DNA from: Acinetobacter tibetensis
Lineage (GTDB): Bacteria > Pseudomonadota > Gammaproteobacteria > Pseudomonadales > Moraxellaceae
Assembly (NCBI RefSeq): GCF_023824315.1
Contig: NZ_CP098732.1
Coordinates: 3,162,001-3,226,000 of the forward strand
DNA: 64,000 nt
Reading direction: 5' to 3'
Both the position numbers and the translations under genes were made by a program. A model generated the notes under the pieces. The model had not been told where the DNA came from and made no database searches. It was given only the letters and a program-made list of their open reading frames with translations. Below, in pieces: positions 46,553 through 54,877 of this stretch; positions within the stretch are counted from its first letter, which is position 1, and every line of letters starts with the position of its first letter.

Positions 46553-47353
46553 ATGTTGGAATGGTTAGATCTGCTATTACCTGCTTGGACCATGGGGACA
46601 TTATTGGTGTTTTTAACCGCACCTTTGGGCTGTTTGATGCTTTGGCGTCGTATGTCATTCTTTGCCGACACCATGGCACATGGCACTTTATTGGGCGTGG
46701 CGATTGCGGGTGCCCTCAGTTTACCGTTTTGGGTCGGTGTCACTTTACTGGCATTTATGTTGGTCGCTATTTTGTGGGTACTGCATGATCCACGCTTACC
46801 CAATGATGCCTTGCTAGCCCTCTGTTCAGCCACCTTACTGTGCGCAGGCTTAATGTTGATTCAACATTTACCAAGTTTAAGACCTGAATTACTCAGTTAT
46901 TTATTTGGTGACTTGCTCACGATTGCTTGGTCAGATTTACCTATGTTTGCGATTGTGATTGCACTGGCACTGGCAGTACTGTTCAAATATTGGAAAGCCC
47001 AAATCCAAATTGCGATTGATCCCGATATTGCAATCAGTGAAGGCGTGAATGCCAAATGGCAACGTTTAGTATTTATGCTACTGCTTGCTGTATTTACCGT
47101 TTTGGCGTTACGCGCGGTTGGCTCTTTATTGATGGGGGCACTGCTGGTCATTCCTGCATTAACCGCGCGCTTACTTGCACATTCCCCTAAACAAATGGTG
47201 GTTTGGGCCTTTGTGATGGCGCAGTTTGGTGTGAGTGTGGGTTTATGGTCAAGTGCTGCGCTCAATACCCCAACAGGTCTCAGCATTGTGCTGTGTATGG
47301 CATTGGTTTTTGCGCTGGTTTTTGCAGTTCAGAAAGTCAGAAAAATGGCTTAA
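46553..47353 (+). CDS. znuB: zinc ABC transporter permease
   Basis: Integral membrane protein of 266 residues with seven to eight segments of the ABC-3 family: RMSFFADTMAHGTLLGVAIA near the N-terminus and AVGSLLMGALLVIPALTARL at about residue 190. It forms the channel for zinc. It begins 3 bases after znuC. Confidence 0.93.
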   Translation: MLEWLDLLLPAWTMGTLLVFLTAPLGCLMLWRRMSFFADTMAHGTLLGVAIAGALSLPFWVGVTLLAFMLVAILWVLHDPRLPNDALLALCSATLLCAGLMLIQHLPSLRPELLSYLFGDLLTIAWSDLPMFAIVIALALAVLFKYWKAQIQIAIDPDIAISEGVNAKWQRLVFMLLLAVFTVLALRAVGSLLMGALLVIPALTARLLAHSPKQMVVWAFVMAQFGVSVGLWSSAALNTPTGLSIVLCMALVFALVFAVQKVRKMA

Positions 47354-47390
47354 TCCATCATCTTTCATGAATCACCTTGATCACTCTCTG

Positions 47391-48014
47391 CTATTGATGC
47401 ACCAAACTTAAAAGTCCCGCAGCACAACTAAATAGCACAGCAAAAGTACGATTCATGTATTTTTGCTGTTTTGGAGATTTCAACAGTTTCAACACCTTTG
47501 CCGCTAAACCTGTATAGCCCGCCATCACAATCAAGTCGATACTGATCATGGTCACGGCCATCATTACATACTGAATCCACTGTGGCTTAGACAAGTCTAA
47601 GAACTGGGGCAATACCGCCAATAAAAATACAATTGCCTTTGGGTTGCTCATATTGACCAAGAAACCATAACCCACCAGTTTGGGAATCGACTTTGTTGCT
47701 TGTCGTTCTTGTTCAATTTCAATGGACTGTACTGGTGCTTTCCACTGCAAATAAGCCAAATACAATAAGTAGCCCACACCAAACCACTTCACCAACAGAA
47801 AAGCCCAAGGCGTTGTGGCAAAAAGCACCCCTACCCCAGCGGCAACAATCCCAATTTGCACCAACAGCGCCAGTTGCAAACCAATCGCATTCCAGTAACC
47901 GCGACGAAATCCATAGTTTAAGCCACTCGACATCGAGGCAATTGCCCCTGCTCCAGGTGAAACACTAATCACCCAACATGCCAACATAAACGCCATCCAA
48001 ACTTGAAAAGACAT
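47391..48014 (-). CDS. LysE/RhtB-family amino-acid exporter
   Basis: Protein of 207 residues with six membrane segments. SVSPGAGAIASMSSGLNYGF near the N-terminus is the LysE/RhtB signature, followed by VKWFGVGYLLYLAYLQWKAP and LVNMSNPKAIVFLLAVLPQF. Such proteins export homoserine, threonine, lysine and similar compounds; the real substrate is unknown. The start is set at the ATG (48014) because GAGG lies at a suitable distance; a GTG two codons earlier is less likely. It converges on znuB. Confidence 0.87.
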   Translation of the reverse strand: MSFQVWMAFMLACWVISVSPGAGAIASMSSGLNYGFRRGYWNAIGLQLALLVQIGIVAAGVGVLFATTPWAFLLVKWFGVGYLLYLAYLQWKAPVQSIEIEQERQATKSIPKLVGYGFLVNMSNPKAIVFLLAVLPQFLDLSKPQWIQYVMMAVTMISIDLIVMAGYTGLAAKVLKLLKSPKQQKYMNRTFAVLFSCAAGLLSLVHQ

Positions 48015-48177
48015 CGTCACACCACCTCAGAAAGACAGGTCATTATATGACTTTTCACACATTAAATGTGCTGAGAAATTATCACCCAAGAATAATACAG
48101 TTTAGGCTATTCAGTCCCGCATTGATCAGGCACAATAAATCCAGCCACACATTGAATAAAAATCAAAGGAGCTATAA

Positions 48178-49098
48178 ATGACCGCCCAATCCGTAATTTT
48201 ACCCTTACCTTCAGATCATGCCCGCTTTATCGTATTACGCTTAAAAGATTTAACTGTACCTGAACTGAAAGAAAAGATTGAAGATTTACTGGACACGCGA
48301 GATCGTTTAATTACCCAACACCCAAATGCAGAAATTAAGACCGCGATTGCCTTTGGGCCTGAACTTTGGGCAAAACTTTATGCGCAATCACCTGAGGGAT
48401 TTAAGCAACTTGACCCAATTCAGGGTGCTTTTGAAATGCCCGCTGTACCTGCGGATGTGCTGATTCACATTGCCTCACAACGTAGTGATATTTGTTTTAC
48501 TTTAAGCCAAGCTTTCTTCGACGGGATTCAAGATAAAGTCGAGGTTTTGGATGAACGTGTTTGTTTTCGCTATTTTGATGGGCGAGATTTAACAGGCTTT
48601 ATTGATGGCACTGAGAACCCACAATTTCCTGATGATCGTGCAGAAACAGCACTTTTAGCAGAAGATACAGGTATTTTTGCAGATGGTTCTTTTGTATTTG
48701 CACAGCGCTATATACATGATTTAGATAAATGGAAACGTCTAAAAGTCGATGCACAAGAAAATGTCATGGGCCGTTCGAAACTAGAAAGCATTGAAATGGA
48801 TGATGACGTCAAACCCGAAAATGCCCACATTGCACGTGTCGTGATTGAAGATGATAAAGGTGAAGAAATGGAAATTTTGCGCCATTCTTTACCTTATGGC
48901 GATGGTAAAGGTGAGCAAGGTCTGTTCTTTATTGCTTATACCAAAAACCTTGCCATCATTGATAACATGTTAGAGCACATGTTTGGCACAACTGGTGATG
49001 GCATTCATGACCGCCTATTGCATTTTGTGACCGCAGTAGATGGTGCTTACTTCTTTGCTCCGAGCGAGGAGTTATTGGAAGAGGTTTTGGAGGATTAA
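48178..49098 (+). CDS. DyP-type heme peroxidase (YfeX-like)
   Basis: Protein of 306 residues. The hallmark GxxDG motif is present in DLTGFIDGTENPQFP at about residue 145, with the distal aspartate; the proximal histidine region is around RHSLPYGDGKGEQGLFFIAY. These cytoplasmic enzymes oxidise porphyrins, dyes or other reductants with peroxide. AGGAG lies 7 bases before the ATG. No encapsulin gene is near and there is no encapsulin-targeting tail, so it is probably free in the cytosol. The IS982-family element is inserted about 130 bases downstream. Confidence 0.92.
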   Translation: MTAQSVILPLPSDHARFIVLRLKDLTVPELKEKIEDLLDTRDRLITQHPNAEIKTAIAFGPELWAKLYAQSPEGFKQLDPIQGAFEMPAVPADVLIHIASQRSDICFTLSQAFFDGIQDKVEVLDERVCFRYFDGRDLTGFIDGTENPQFPDDRAETALLAEDTGIFADGSFVFAQRYIHDLDKWKRLKVDAQENVMGRSKLESIEMDDDVKPENAHIARVVIEDDKGEEMEILRHSLPYGDGKGEQGLFFIAYTKNLAIIDNMLEHMFGTTGDGIHDRLLHFVTAVDGAYFFAPSEELLEEVLED

Positions 49099-49230
49099 CT
49101 AAAAAATCATGAATAAGCAGCTTATTTCTGCTTCTTATTCAAAAGCTAATATCATTTTTGATTATATTTTTTAAATAAAATATAAGTAAACACTGATTTT
49201 AAAATAAAAATTTTATTACATTTAAATACT

Positions 49231-49237
49231 TATCTTA
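49231..49237. repeat. target site duplication, left
   Basis: TATCTTA directly beside the left end of the IS; the same seven bases follow the right end at 50212-50218. Confidence 0.85.
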
Positions 49238-50211
49238 ACCCGAATCCTGTTTAAGCCAAAGATTCCATAATTTGAATTTTCGGCTTATTTCGATGGGTTA
49301 ATTGATATGCGCATAACGATGCGTAAATCCCACTTAGAAATCCATGAATACTACGTGCCTTACTCGTCACTAAATTGTATTGGCCTTTCAATAAGCTGAA
49401 TAACGTTTCTATTTTATTACGCTGTTTTAAGTGATATTCATCTGATGCACAGAGTTGAACAGACTGCATATTCTTTCGATGATAGGTAATCAAATCAATA
49501 CCTTGACTTTTCAATCTGCTTTTTAATTCTTGGCTAATATAGCCACGATCCGCATAAAGCCTTGCTTCTAAGCCTTCAACTAAATGCTCAACCATTTTTA
49601 TGTCAGCCACATGTCCATTAGATAAAGCAGAACATGCTATTTCACCCAATTGATTCATCGCGATATGTAATTTACAACCATAAAACCAGCCCATCGAGCT
49701 TTTACCACGTGATGCAATTTTGGCTAATGATTTATGGCGTTGAATCCGTTGATTTTTACAGACCGGTAGAGTGGTTGAATCAACCCATAAATATTGGCTG
49801 CGTTGGTCTTTCATTAAGGCGACATGTAATGCATGTAGTGCCAATTGATGCATATTGATGAGGTGAATCATCCGTTGGTAGCAGGGTAAGCTTTTAAATA
49901 AATGATTTTTATCCTGTTTCAACCATGAAAAGAATGCTTTGAAATTGTTGATATGAGAACACTTATACCAAATGGCGATAAAATTGATTTCTGAGAGGCT
50001 CAATTGAGCTGGGCGAATTCTTACGGAGTGACGACTTTGTTTGAGAAATTTCCAATAAGTTGCTTCAAATTTAAGAAAGAAATCATCAATTACGCAGAAT
50101 AATTCGGTACTATTGAACATTAGGACTAGAGCTTTAGGTTTGGTGTGGTAACTCAACTGATGGCTCTAGTTCCTTTATTTTTCAAGTCAATTTCTTATCC
50201 GCGATTCGGGT
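49238..50211 (-). mobile_element. IS982-family insertion sequence, complete
   Basis: An element of 974 bp with terminal inverted repeats ACCCGAATC (left) and its complement GATTCGGGT (right); the ACCC start is usual for IS982 elements. It contains one intact transposase gene read leftwards and is flanked by a perfect 7-bp duplication (ambiguous by up to 3 bases because TATCTTAACC occurs at both sides). The clean duplication and intact gene suggest recent insertion. It closes the left end of the T6SS-related island. No name is given because a database search would be needed. Confidence 0.9.
49251..50120 (-). CDS. IS982-family transposase
   Basis: Protein of 289 residues from the ATG at 50120 (the frame opens at TTG 50156). 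DDE-type catalytic regions are seen: YLWVDSTTLPVCKNQRIQRH (first Asp), ARLYADRGYISQELKSRL (second Asp) and RNKIETLFSLLKGQYNLVTS (Glu). The helical N-terminus (CVIDDFFLKFEATYWKFLKQ) is also typical. All reading is intact, so the element could be active. Confidence 0.92.
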   Translation of the reverse strand: MFNSTELFCVIDDFFLKFEATYWKFLKQSRHSVRIRPAQLSLSEINFIAIWYKCSHINNFKAFFSWLKQDKNHLFKSLPCYQRMIHLINMHQLALHALHVALMKDQRSQYLWVDSTTLPVCKNQRIQRHKSLAKIASRGKSSMGWFYGCKLHIAMNQLGEIACSALSNGHVADIKMVEHLVEGLEARLYADRGYISQELKSRLKSQGIDLITYHRKNMQSVQLCASDEYHLKQRNKIETLFSLLKGQYNLVTSKARSIHGFLSGIYASLCAYQLTHRNKPKIQIMESLA

Positions 50212-50218
50212 TATCTTA
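50212..50218. repeat. target site duplication, right
   Basis: TATCTTA immediately after the right terminal repeat, matching the left copy exactly. Confidence 0.85.
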
Positions 50219-50288
50219 ACCAAAGAGAATTTATAACTAATAATGTAAGTACAATTAATCTCACACTAGTATTAGAAAAGCCTCTGAG

Positions 50289-50903
50289 TCAATTGACTTC
50301 TTTAAAATAAACTTTTTTACCATCCGAACACACTCCATAAAAAATTCCATAAAAGTTATCTTTTACAGATAAGTTATTCAAATAACTATTGCATTCCAAA
50401 ACTAAATCTCCAGCAATTTTCTTAAAAACTATTTTTTGCTTTTGATAATATGGAGCACCTTCATAATTATCATCTAAATAATATAATCCTGATTTAAAGT
50501 TCTTTGATTCAGCTTGTTTAGTTGCATATCCATTCTTTATAAAATCAATCCCACCTAAGGCTAAGTTAATTTTATCAATATTTAAATTCAACTCATTATT
50601 ATTTTTATCCACTTTAGCTTCTGCCCATCCAACTTGAACATCTTCACTATAAACATTTTTATAATATAAAGTAAAATTACCATTATTATCTTTTATGTAA
50701 AATTCATCATATGCAGGATCAAGTCTTTTAAATAAATAATCATCTACTTTTTTTGTAGGTGTAAAATTCTTACATTTTCCTGACTTTTCACAGATTCGAT
50801 ATGAAAAATAAAGTTTTGTACTACTTGACTTATATTGAACCGCCTCTGTTGTACATGCATACATCAAACTAATTACAAATAAAAGAAATAATCTATTCAT
50901 CAT
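50289..50903 (-). CDS. hypothetical lipoprotein, putative T6SS immunity protein (C)
   Basis: Protein of 204 residues with a lipoprotein signal (NRLFLLFVISLMYAC; lipobox MYAC). The mature part is rich in Lys, Asn, Tyr and contains several cysteines (YRICEKSGKCKNF; LVLECNSYLNN). No family is recognised. Its ATG overlaps the stop of a gene remnant in an ATGA, so it was once translationally coupled to an upstream gene. It is the third lipoprotein after the VgrG-effector pair, which suggests an immunity protein for a lost effector. The base composition is far more AT-rich than the flanking core genes. Function is inference from position and export signal. Confidence 0.6.
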   Translation of the reverse strand: MMNRLFLLFVISLMYACTTEAVQYKSSSTKLYFSYRICEKSGKCKNFTPTKKVDDYLFKRLDPAYDEFYIKDNNGNFTLYYKNVYSEDVQVGWAEAKVDKNNNELNLNIDKINLALGGIDFIKNGYATKQAESKNFKSGLYYLDDNYEGAPYYQKQKIVFKKIAGDLVLECNSYLNNLSVKDNFYGIFYGVCSDGKKVYFKEVN

Positions 50904-51136
50904 TGCATAATCTCTATGTGCATGGCACCTTCACCTGGTACATCTGCTGAAATAAAACCTGAAATAATTCCATCTTTTAAAGCTTTCTGACAAACTGCTT
51001 TAAATTTTTTTCCTACACTATTCAAAGTATTGCCTGTCCCAAAACCATTACTGTTCGTACCTAAATCAATGATATTATTTTTTCTATATTTCTCTTCTGA
51101 AACGCAATGTTTATAAATTTTTACCCCTTTATTTTA
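50900..51136 (-). pseudogene. remnant of an effector-like C-terminus
   Basis: On the minus strand a frame without any start codon runs from just after a TAA (51134-51136) to TGA at 50900. It reads GVKIYKHCVSEEKYRK, then NNIIDLGTNSNGFGTGNTLN and finally ISADVPGEGAMHIEIMQ. The same frame continues a little upstream of the TAA (TIDNKLSENFGF), so the stop is probably a nonsense mutation in a longer gene. There is no ribosome site. The end overlaps the ATG of lipoprotein C. The family is not recognised; interpretation as a stranded effector tail rests on the layout and on the next fragment. Confidence 0.55.
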
Positions 51137-51267
51137 AAATCCAAAGTTTTCACTTAATTTATTATCTATAGTTTTGTTTAGTTATAAATTTTAAATATAG
51201 TTAACAATAATCGATTACCATCTAATACCTGACCTTATCGATTATATAAAATCAGGCATCAACACTA

Positions 51268-51788
51268 TTACTCACAATCAGATAAATCAAATCCTCTTTT
51301 CCCTGCATGCATTCCTTGAATTTCTCCATGCACAACATCAAAAAATAAAATATTATTTTTCTGAAAATTATCGGTAACTATGTAGGTATAATCATCTTGA
51401 GAATCCCCAGCACCCTCACTTTTCATTTTTTTAATTTTATATCCTTCATAACTCTTATATATATCTTTCGTATTCATACCATTACGAATTTTTTTTGATG
51501 TATATATACTTTTATTTTCATTTTTAATTAATATTTCAACTAACTTCTGTTTATTAAAAGTATATGAAATACCATTATCAAAATCCAAAAAAGCTGTACA
51601 GCTTCCTATTTCATTTTTTTCAACACCTTTTGATGAAAAATTTAAATCTGAATATTCATTACCAAGAATATAAGACTTTCCTTCAAAATTTATTGAGTTA
51701 AAATCCAAGTAATTTTTTTGTCAGAAATAGCTTTGGAATAGCCACACGCACTCAAAGCTATTGAAAATAAAATAAATATAAATCTCAT
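51268..51788 (-). pseudogene. lipoprotein with frameshift at A7 tract, putative immunity protein (B)
   Basis: From the ATG at 51788 the reading gives a lipoprotein signal, MRFIFILFSIALSACGYSKA, then ISDKK, then meets a run of seven A (T7 at 51713-51719 on the plus strand). Beyond it the long open frame is in the -1 phase: NYLDFNSINFEGKSYILGNE and onward for about 145 residues to ...FDLSDCE. One more A, or a -1 ribosomal slip on A AAA AAA, would join both into about 172 residues. AAGGATGAA is the ribosome site, lying inside the end of the preceding fragment. The product resembles lipoprotein A in layout: an early cysteine, 'ISY' strand, a (G)xxxxDI/DL helix, a late V-x-G and a final cysteine, resembling small BamE-like folds. 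Confidence 0.65.
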
Positions 51789-51789
51789 A

Positions 51790-51927
51790 TCATTCATCCT
51801 TATTAAATGTCAATGATAAACCCTGTAAATGAAGATGATTATTATGTCTTGGGTTAGTCCATTCGCTACACCTAGGGAGTATAATGCTACCAAAGTTAAG
51901 CATAGCAATTGCGAAAAAATTATTCAT
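51790..51927 (-). pseudogene. orphan effector C-terminal fragment
   Basis: A 45-residue frame from the ATG at 51927 to TGA at 51790. The end reads SEWTNPRHNNHLHLQGLSLT followed by FNKDE. The HNNHLHLQ block closely resembles the metal-binding end of LAS-type peptidases and of the effector encoded upstream (HYHHLHIG). There is no ribosome site before the ATG, so it looks like the stranded 3' end of a second effector gene. Its stop lies one base before the ATG of lipoprotein B, whose ribosome site it contains. This is the layout expected of an old effector-immunity pair. Confidence 0.6.
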
Positions 51928-51958
51928 AATACATATTTCAAAAAATTTATATTTAAAA

Positions 51959-51978
51959 GGATGTTCTCATGAACATCC
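51959..51978 (-). terminator. terminator overlapping stop codon of lipoprotein A gene
   Basis: Perfect 8-bp repeat GGATGTTC / GAACATCC with a TCAT loop that contains the stop codon; TTTT follows on the minus strand. It would end the VgrG-effector-immunity transcript. Confidence 0.7.
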
Positions 51979-52458
51979 TTCTTGATACTTCAATTTATCA
52001 AGTGTTCCATATGTAACCTCTGCTACCCTATTCTCAACAATATAAAATTTAACACCATTATTATTGTCAAATTGGTGCTGCAAATAGTATGTATTTTCAT
52101 CATATGCACTTTTCACAAAACTTAAGTCTTTAACCTTAGATTTTAAATCTTCAACAGAAAGCCCCTTAAATGCAGATTTTTGATATGAAGCAGTAGAAAG
52201 CTTATTATCAAAGACCAAATAGCTAATATTTTCATCCTTATTTTCTGCGTACAAACAATTATCGATAATTTCTGTATCATCCACTTGCTTTACAAGACCC
52301 TCTTTTTCCAACTTAATGTAATCTTCACCAATATCCATATTTTTAAATTCAGACAATAAACTATTTAATAAATAATTATTATCAACTATTTTTGTTTCTT
52401 CTTTGACATTACATGCTATCAAGATAAAAAATAAAGGGAAAATACATAGTTTATACAT
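51967..52458 (-). CDS. lipoprotein, putative T6SS immunity protein (A)
   Basis: Protein of 163 residues with a lipoprotein signal (YKLCIFPLFFILIAC, lipobox LIAC). The mature part has two further cysteines (EIIDNCLYAENKDENISYLV and the terminal EGCS). The middle GLSVEDLKSKVKDLSFVKSA and the strand VKFYIVENRVAEVTYGT recall the small BamE/SmpA-like fold. The ATG lies two bases after the stop of the large effector gene, so they are surely co-translated. An outer-envelope protein encoded right after a peptidoglycan-attacking effector is the expected place for its immunity protein. This role is inferred; no homologue is known to me by name. Confidence 0.65.
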   Translation of the reverse strand: MYKLCIFPLFFILIACNVKEETKIVDNNYLLNSLLSEFKNMDIGEDYIKLEKEGLVKQVDDTEIIDNCLYAENKDENISYLVFDNKLSTASYQKSAFKGLSVEDLKSKVKDLSFVKSAYDENTYYLQHQFDNNNGVKFYIVENRVAEVTYGTLDKLKYQEGCS

Positions 52459-52460
52459 TA

Positions 52461-54875
52461 TTAAATATCCTCAATTTTAGGCAAGCATGCGCCAATATGT
52501 AAATGGTGGTAATGATTTTTTGCATAGCTTGTGCCTGATATTTTGGGTTTCTTACTATAACCATCCTGAGTATAAAACACTGTAAAACCAAACTTTCTTA
52601 ACTCACGAACTAGAGTAATATTCCGTTGTTCATCATAATCATTATTTTGTGTCCAAATTGCGTTCGTTCTATGTGCATTCTTTTTTCCTATGTATCTAAA
52701 ATCACATGCTTCACCATTACGATGTGTAACACTTGGTGCCTGTGAACTACCATCAATAAGGCTTCCTCCTGAACTTGGGTATTCCTCATAACCAAGACTC
52801 ATGAATGTACCAAGAACTCCTGACATGGTAATACCATTTAAATAAAATCTAATATTCCCTCCTGTCATAAACCATTTATATCCAATATTTCCACTCTTAT
52901 AAGAACCATGTTTTGTAAAATCAATGAGATAACAACTTCCAGAGATAACCTCGTTTCCTGCTTTACGCATAGGCGCTTTAACAAATTTAGATTTCCCTAA
53001 ATTATGAGTCTTACCATTCTGGTCATAATAAATGAACTCAGCAAAACCAGTTGCAGCTTTATTCTCTCTTTTGATTTTTCCATCATGATAAATATGATAT
53101 CGAGTCGTATCACTTGTTGGCGGTGATTGATTACTTACCGTTGTTAATGGCTTCCCCCCATTTTCAGTATACGTATTATTTTGCTTCGTTTGAGTTTTCT
53201 TATCTGCCTCAGTTTTTGCTTTTTCTGCTTCTTCTTTTGCTTTCTTTTCCTGAGCTTCTTTCTGCTGTTGTTGCTTTTTTAGATCTTCGGCCTGCTTACG
53301 CTTTGCATCTGCAACTTCATATAGTTTCGATGCCTGAACAGCGCTACCATTTACGGTAAAGGGCGTAGTTGAACTTGATTTTTCAACACGACTTAAAACT
53401 AAACTTTTTCCTTTTATGCCAAAGCCAAAAACAAAACCCGTTAACATTCGCACATTTATTACACCGCGATTATTTGTTCTTTTCGGTATTTCTCGGCCTC
53501 GATAAAAGAGACTAAACAATGTATTTGGGACAATTTTATCATCTTGAGTTACTGAAATATTAAAAGAATGTACAGGAAGCTTCACTTTAACTGTTTTATT
53601 TTTCAATGCGGCGCTAACTTGAAAATGATGAATTACCTGTTTCTGTCCATCACCTTCTACTGAAACCTCAATATCTTGTCCTTCCTCCGCATTAATCCCT
53701 TGCTTAATCCCACGACTATCAGCTGTATGCTTTTTAATATTACCTTTATAGGTAAGAAAAAAATTCATATTAGAGATTGCTTTACCGGAATCGCCTTCGA
53801 CTATTTCAATATTAAAATTTACATCTTTAGATGCAGGAGTTACATTTGCCTCTTGAGATGTCGAGGATTGTCCCTGTTCATTTCTTACTTCTTGAGGTGT
53901 TTTATTAACCTGAGGTCTCGGTTGAGGCGTACTATCTGTCTCTAAACTTGCTGAATGACTTGTAACTTTGAAATCACTTAAAGTTGCTTTCTGTTTTTCA
54001 TTTGCTTTTTGAATAATAATATTTGACTCTTTTCCATCAGCAACAATTTTTATTTCTGTATTTGGATGTCGAACAATAACAGGAAGGTTACCATTCTCAT
54101 CACTCTTAACCTTTATTTTTGTCTCACCCGAGAAACTCTTCCCAATATAATTAGAAACAACCACAACCTCTTTATTCTTCAAGATATTTTTATCTACATC
54201 TTTTAAACCAATATAAATTTTCCTATTACAACACTGTTCTAAATCAAATCCACCAAAATCCTCAATATACTTTTTAATATGGGTTTTATTACCATCTATT
54301 TGCTTTTGTCCCTTAAATTTTGGAATTCCTAAAAAAGCACCCAAACCTCCTATTCCAACAAGATGCATTCCTGCAATTGCACCAGATTCTGTAATTTCTA
54401 CACCTTGAATTGTTCTACCGAAATGCTCATTAAAATTATTATTTCTAAGTTGATTACATAAATATTTGATCCACTCCTTAATGATTTCATATTGTGTTTC
54501 CGGGCTTTTCAGGAAGTCTTTTTTTGAACTGATATTCCTTTTACCAGACCACTTACCTACCCAGTTATTAGAATTAAATTGTTTTTGCCAGTTTGTGCGT
54601 AAAGACGAGTTTTTATCTGCATTCTTGATGTCAGCATAAGAAATACCTTGATCCCCTAAATAATAACCTAAATCATATAAAGCCTCTTCCCCCCATTGGA
54701 ACAACCCCATAAAACCACTTTCGTTTATAATACTAGCTGATTCTATATTAACTGGATGGTTTAGAGGCAATTGTAAATTTGATGAAGACTCCTTAAAGCT
54801 AACAGCCTCAATAAAACCAGCTAAATTAGTCTCAAAACTTTTACTTGATTTTTTAAAGTTAATTGTCTTTTTCAT
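52461..54875 (-). CDS. putative T6SS peptidoglycan-hydrolase effector (lysozyme-like + LAS peptidase)
   Basis: Protein of 804 residues from the ATG at 54875 (the frame opens at TTG 54881). Residues about 50-200 look lysozyme-like, with NESGFMGLFQWGEEALYDLG as the key block. About 220-500 holds three or four beta-sandwich-like units (IYIGLKDVDKNILKNKEVVV, FNIEIVEGDSGKAISNMNFF, FNISVTQDDKIVPNTLFSLF). About 520-570 is a charged coiled coil (EDLKKQQQQKEAQEKKAKEE). The C-terminus carries THRNGEACDFRY (H718, D725) and NHYHHLHIG (about 787-795), the HxxxxxxD and HxH pattern of M15/LAS peptidases. There is no signal peptide, as expected of T6SS cargo. It lies two genes after vgrG and directly before a lipoprotein gene. 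Confidence 0.7.
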   Translation of the reverse strand: MKKTINFKKSSKSFETNLAGFIEAVSFKESSSNLQLPLNHPVNIESASIINESGFMGLFQWGEEALYDLGYYLGDQGISYADIKNADKNSSLRTNWQKQFNSNNWVGKWSGKRNISSKKDFLKSPETQYEIIKEWIKYLCNQLRNNNFNEHFGRTIQGVEITESGAIAGMHLVGIGGLGAFLGIPKFKGQKQIDGNKTHIKKYIEDFGGFDLEQCCNRKIYIGLKDVDKNILKNKEVVVVSNYIGKSFSGETKIKVKSDENGNLPVIVRHPNTEIKIVADGKESNIIIQKANEKQKATLSDFKVTSHSASLETDSTPQPRPQVNKTPQEVRNEQGQSSTSQEANVTPASKDVNFNIEIVEGDSGKAISNMNFFLTYKGNIKKHTADSRGIKQGINAEEGQDIEVSVEGDGQKQVIHHFQVSAALKNKTVKVKLPVHSFNISVTQDDKIVPNTLFSLFYRGREIPKRTNNRGVINVRMLTGFVFGFGIKGKSLVLSRVEKSSSTTPFTVNGSAVQASKLYEVADAKRKQAEDLKKQQQQKEAQEKKAKEEAEKAKTEADKKTQTKQNNTYTENGGKPLTTVSNQSPPTSDTTRYHIYHDGKIKRENKAATGFAEFIYYDQNGKTHNLGKSKFVKAPMRKAGNEVISGSCYLIDFTKHGSYKSGNIGYKWFMTGGNIRFYLNGITMSGVLGTFMSLGYEEYPSSGGSLIDGSSQAPSVTHRNGEACDFRYIGKKNAHRTNAIWTQNNDYDEQRNITLVRELRKFGFTVFYTQDGYSKKPKISGTSYAKNHYHHLHIGACLPKIEDI

Positions 54876-54877
54876 AA

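Noticed and set aside
49251..50156. Transposase start at TTG 50156
   Set aside because: The ATG at 50120 gives the usual IS982 transposase length; the TTG has no ribosome site.
51208..51244. TAATCGAT / ATCGATTA inverted repeat with 21-base spacing
   Set aside because: Palindromic ATCGAT cores are frequent in AT-rich DNA, and no flanking T-run or gene link was found.
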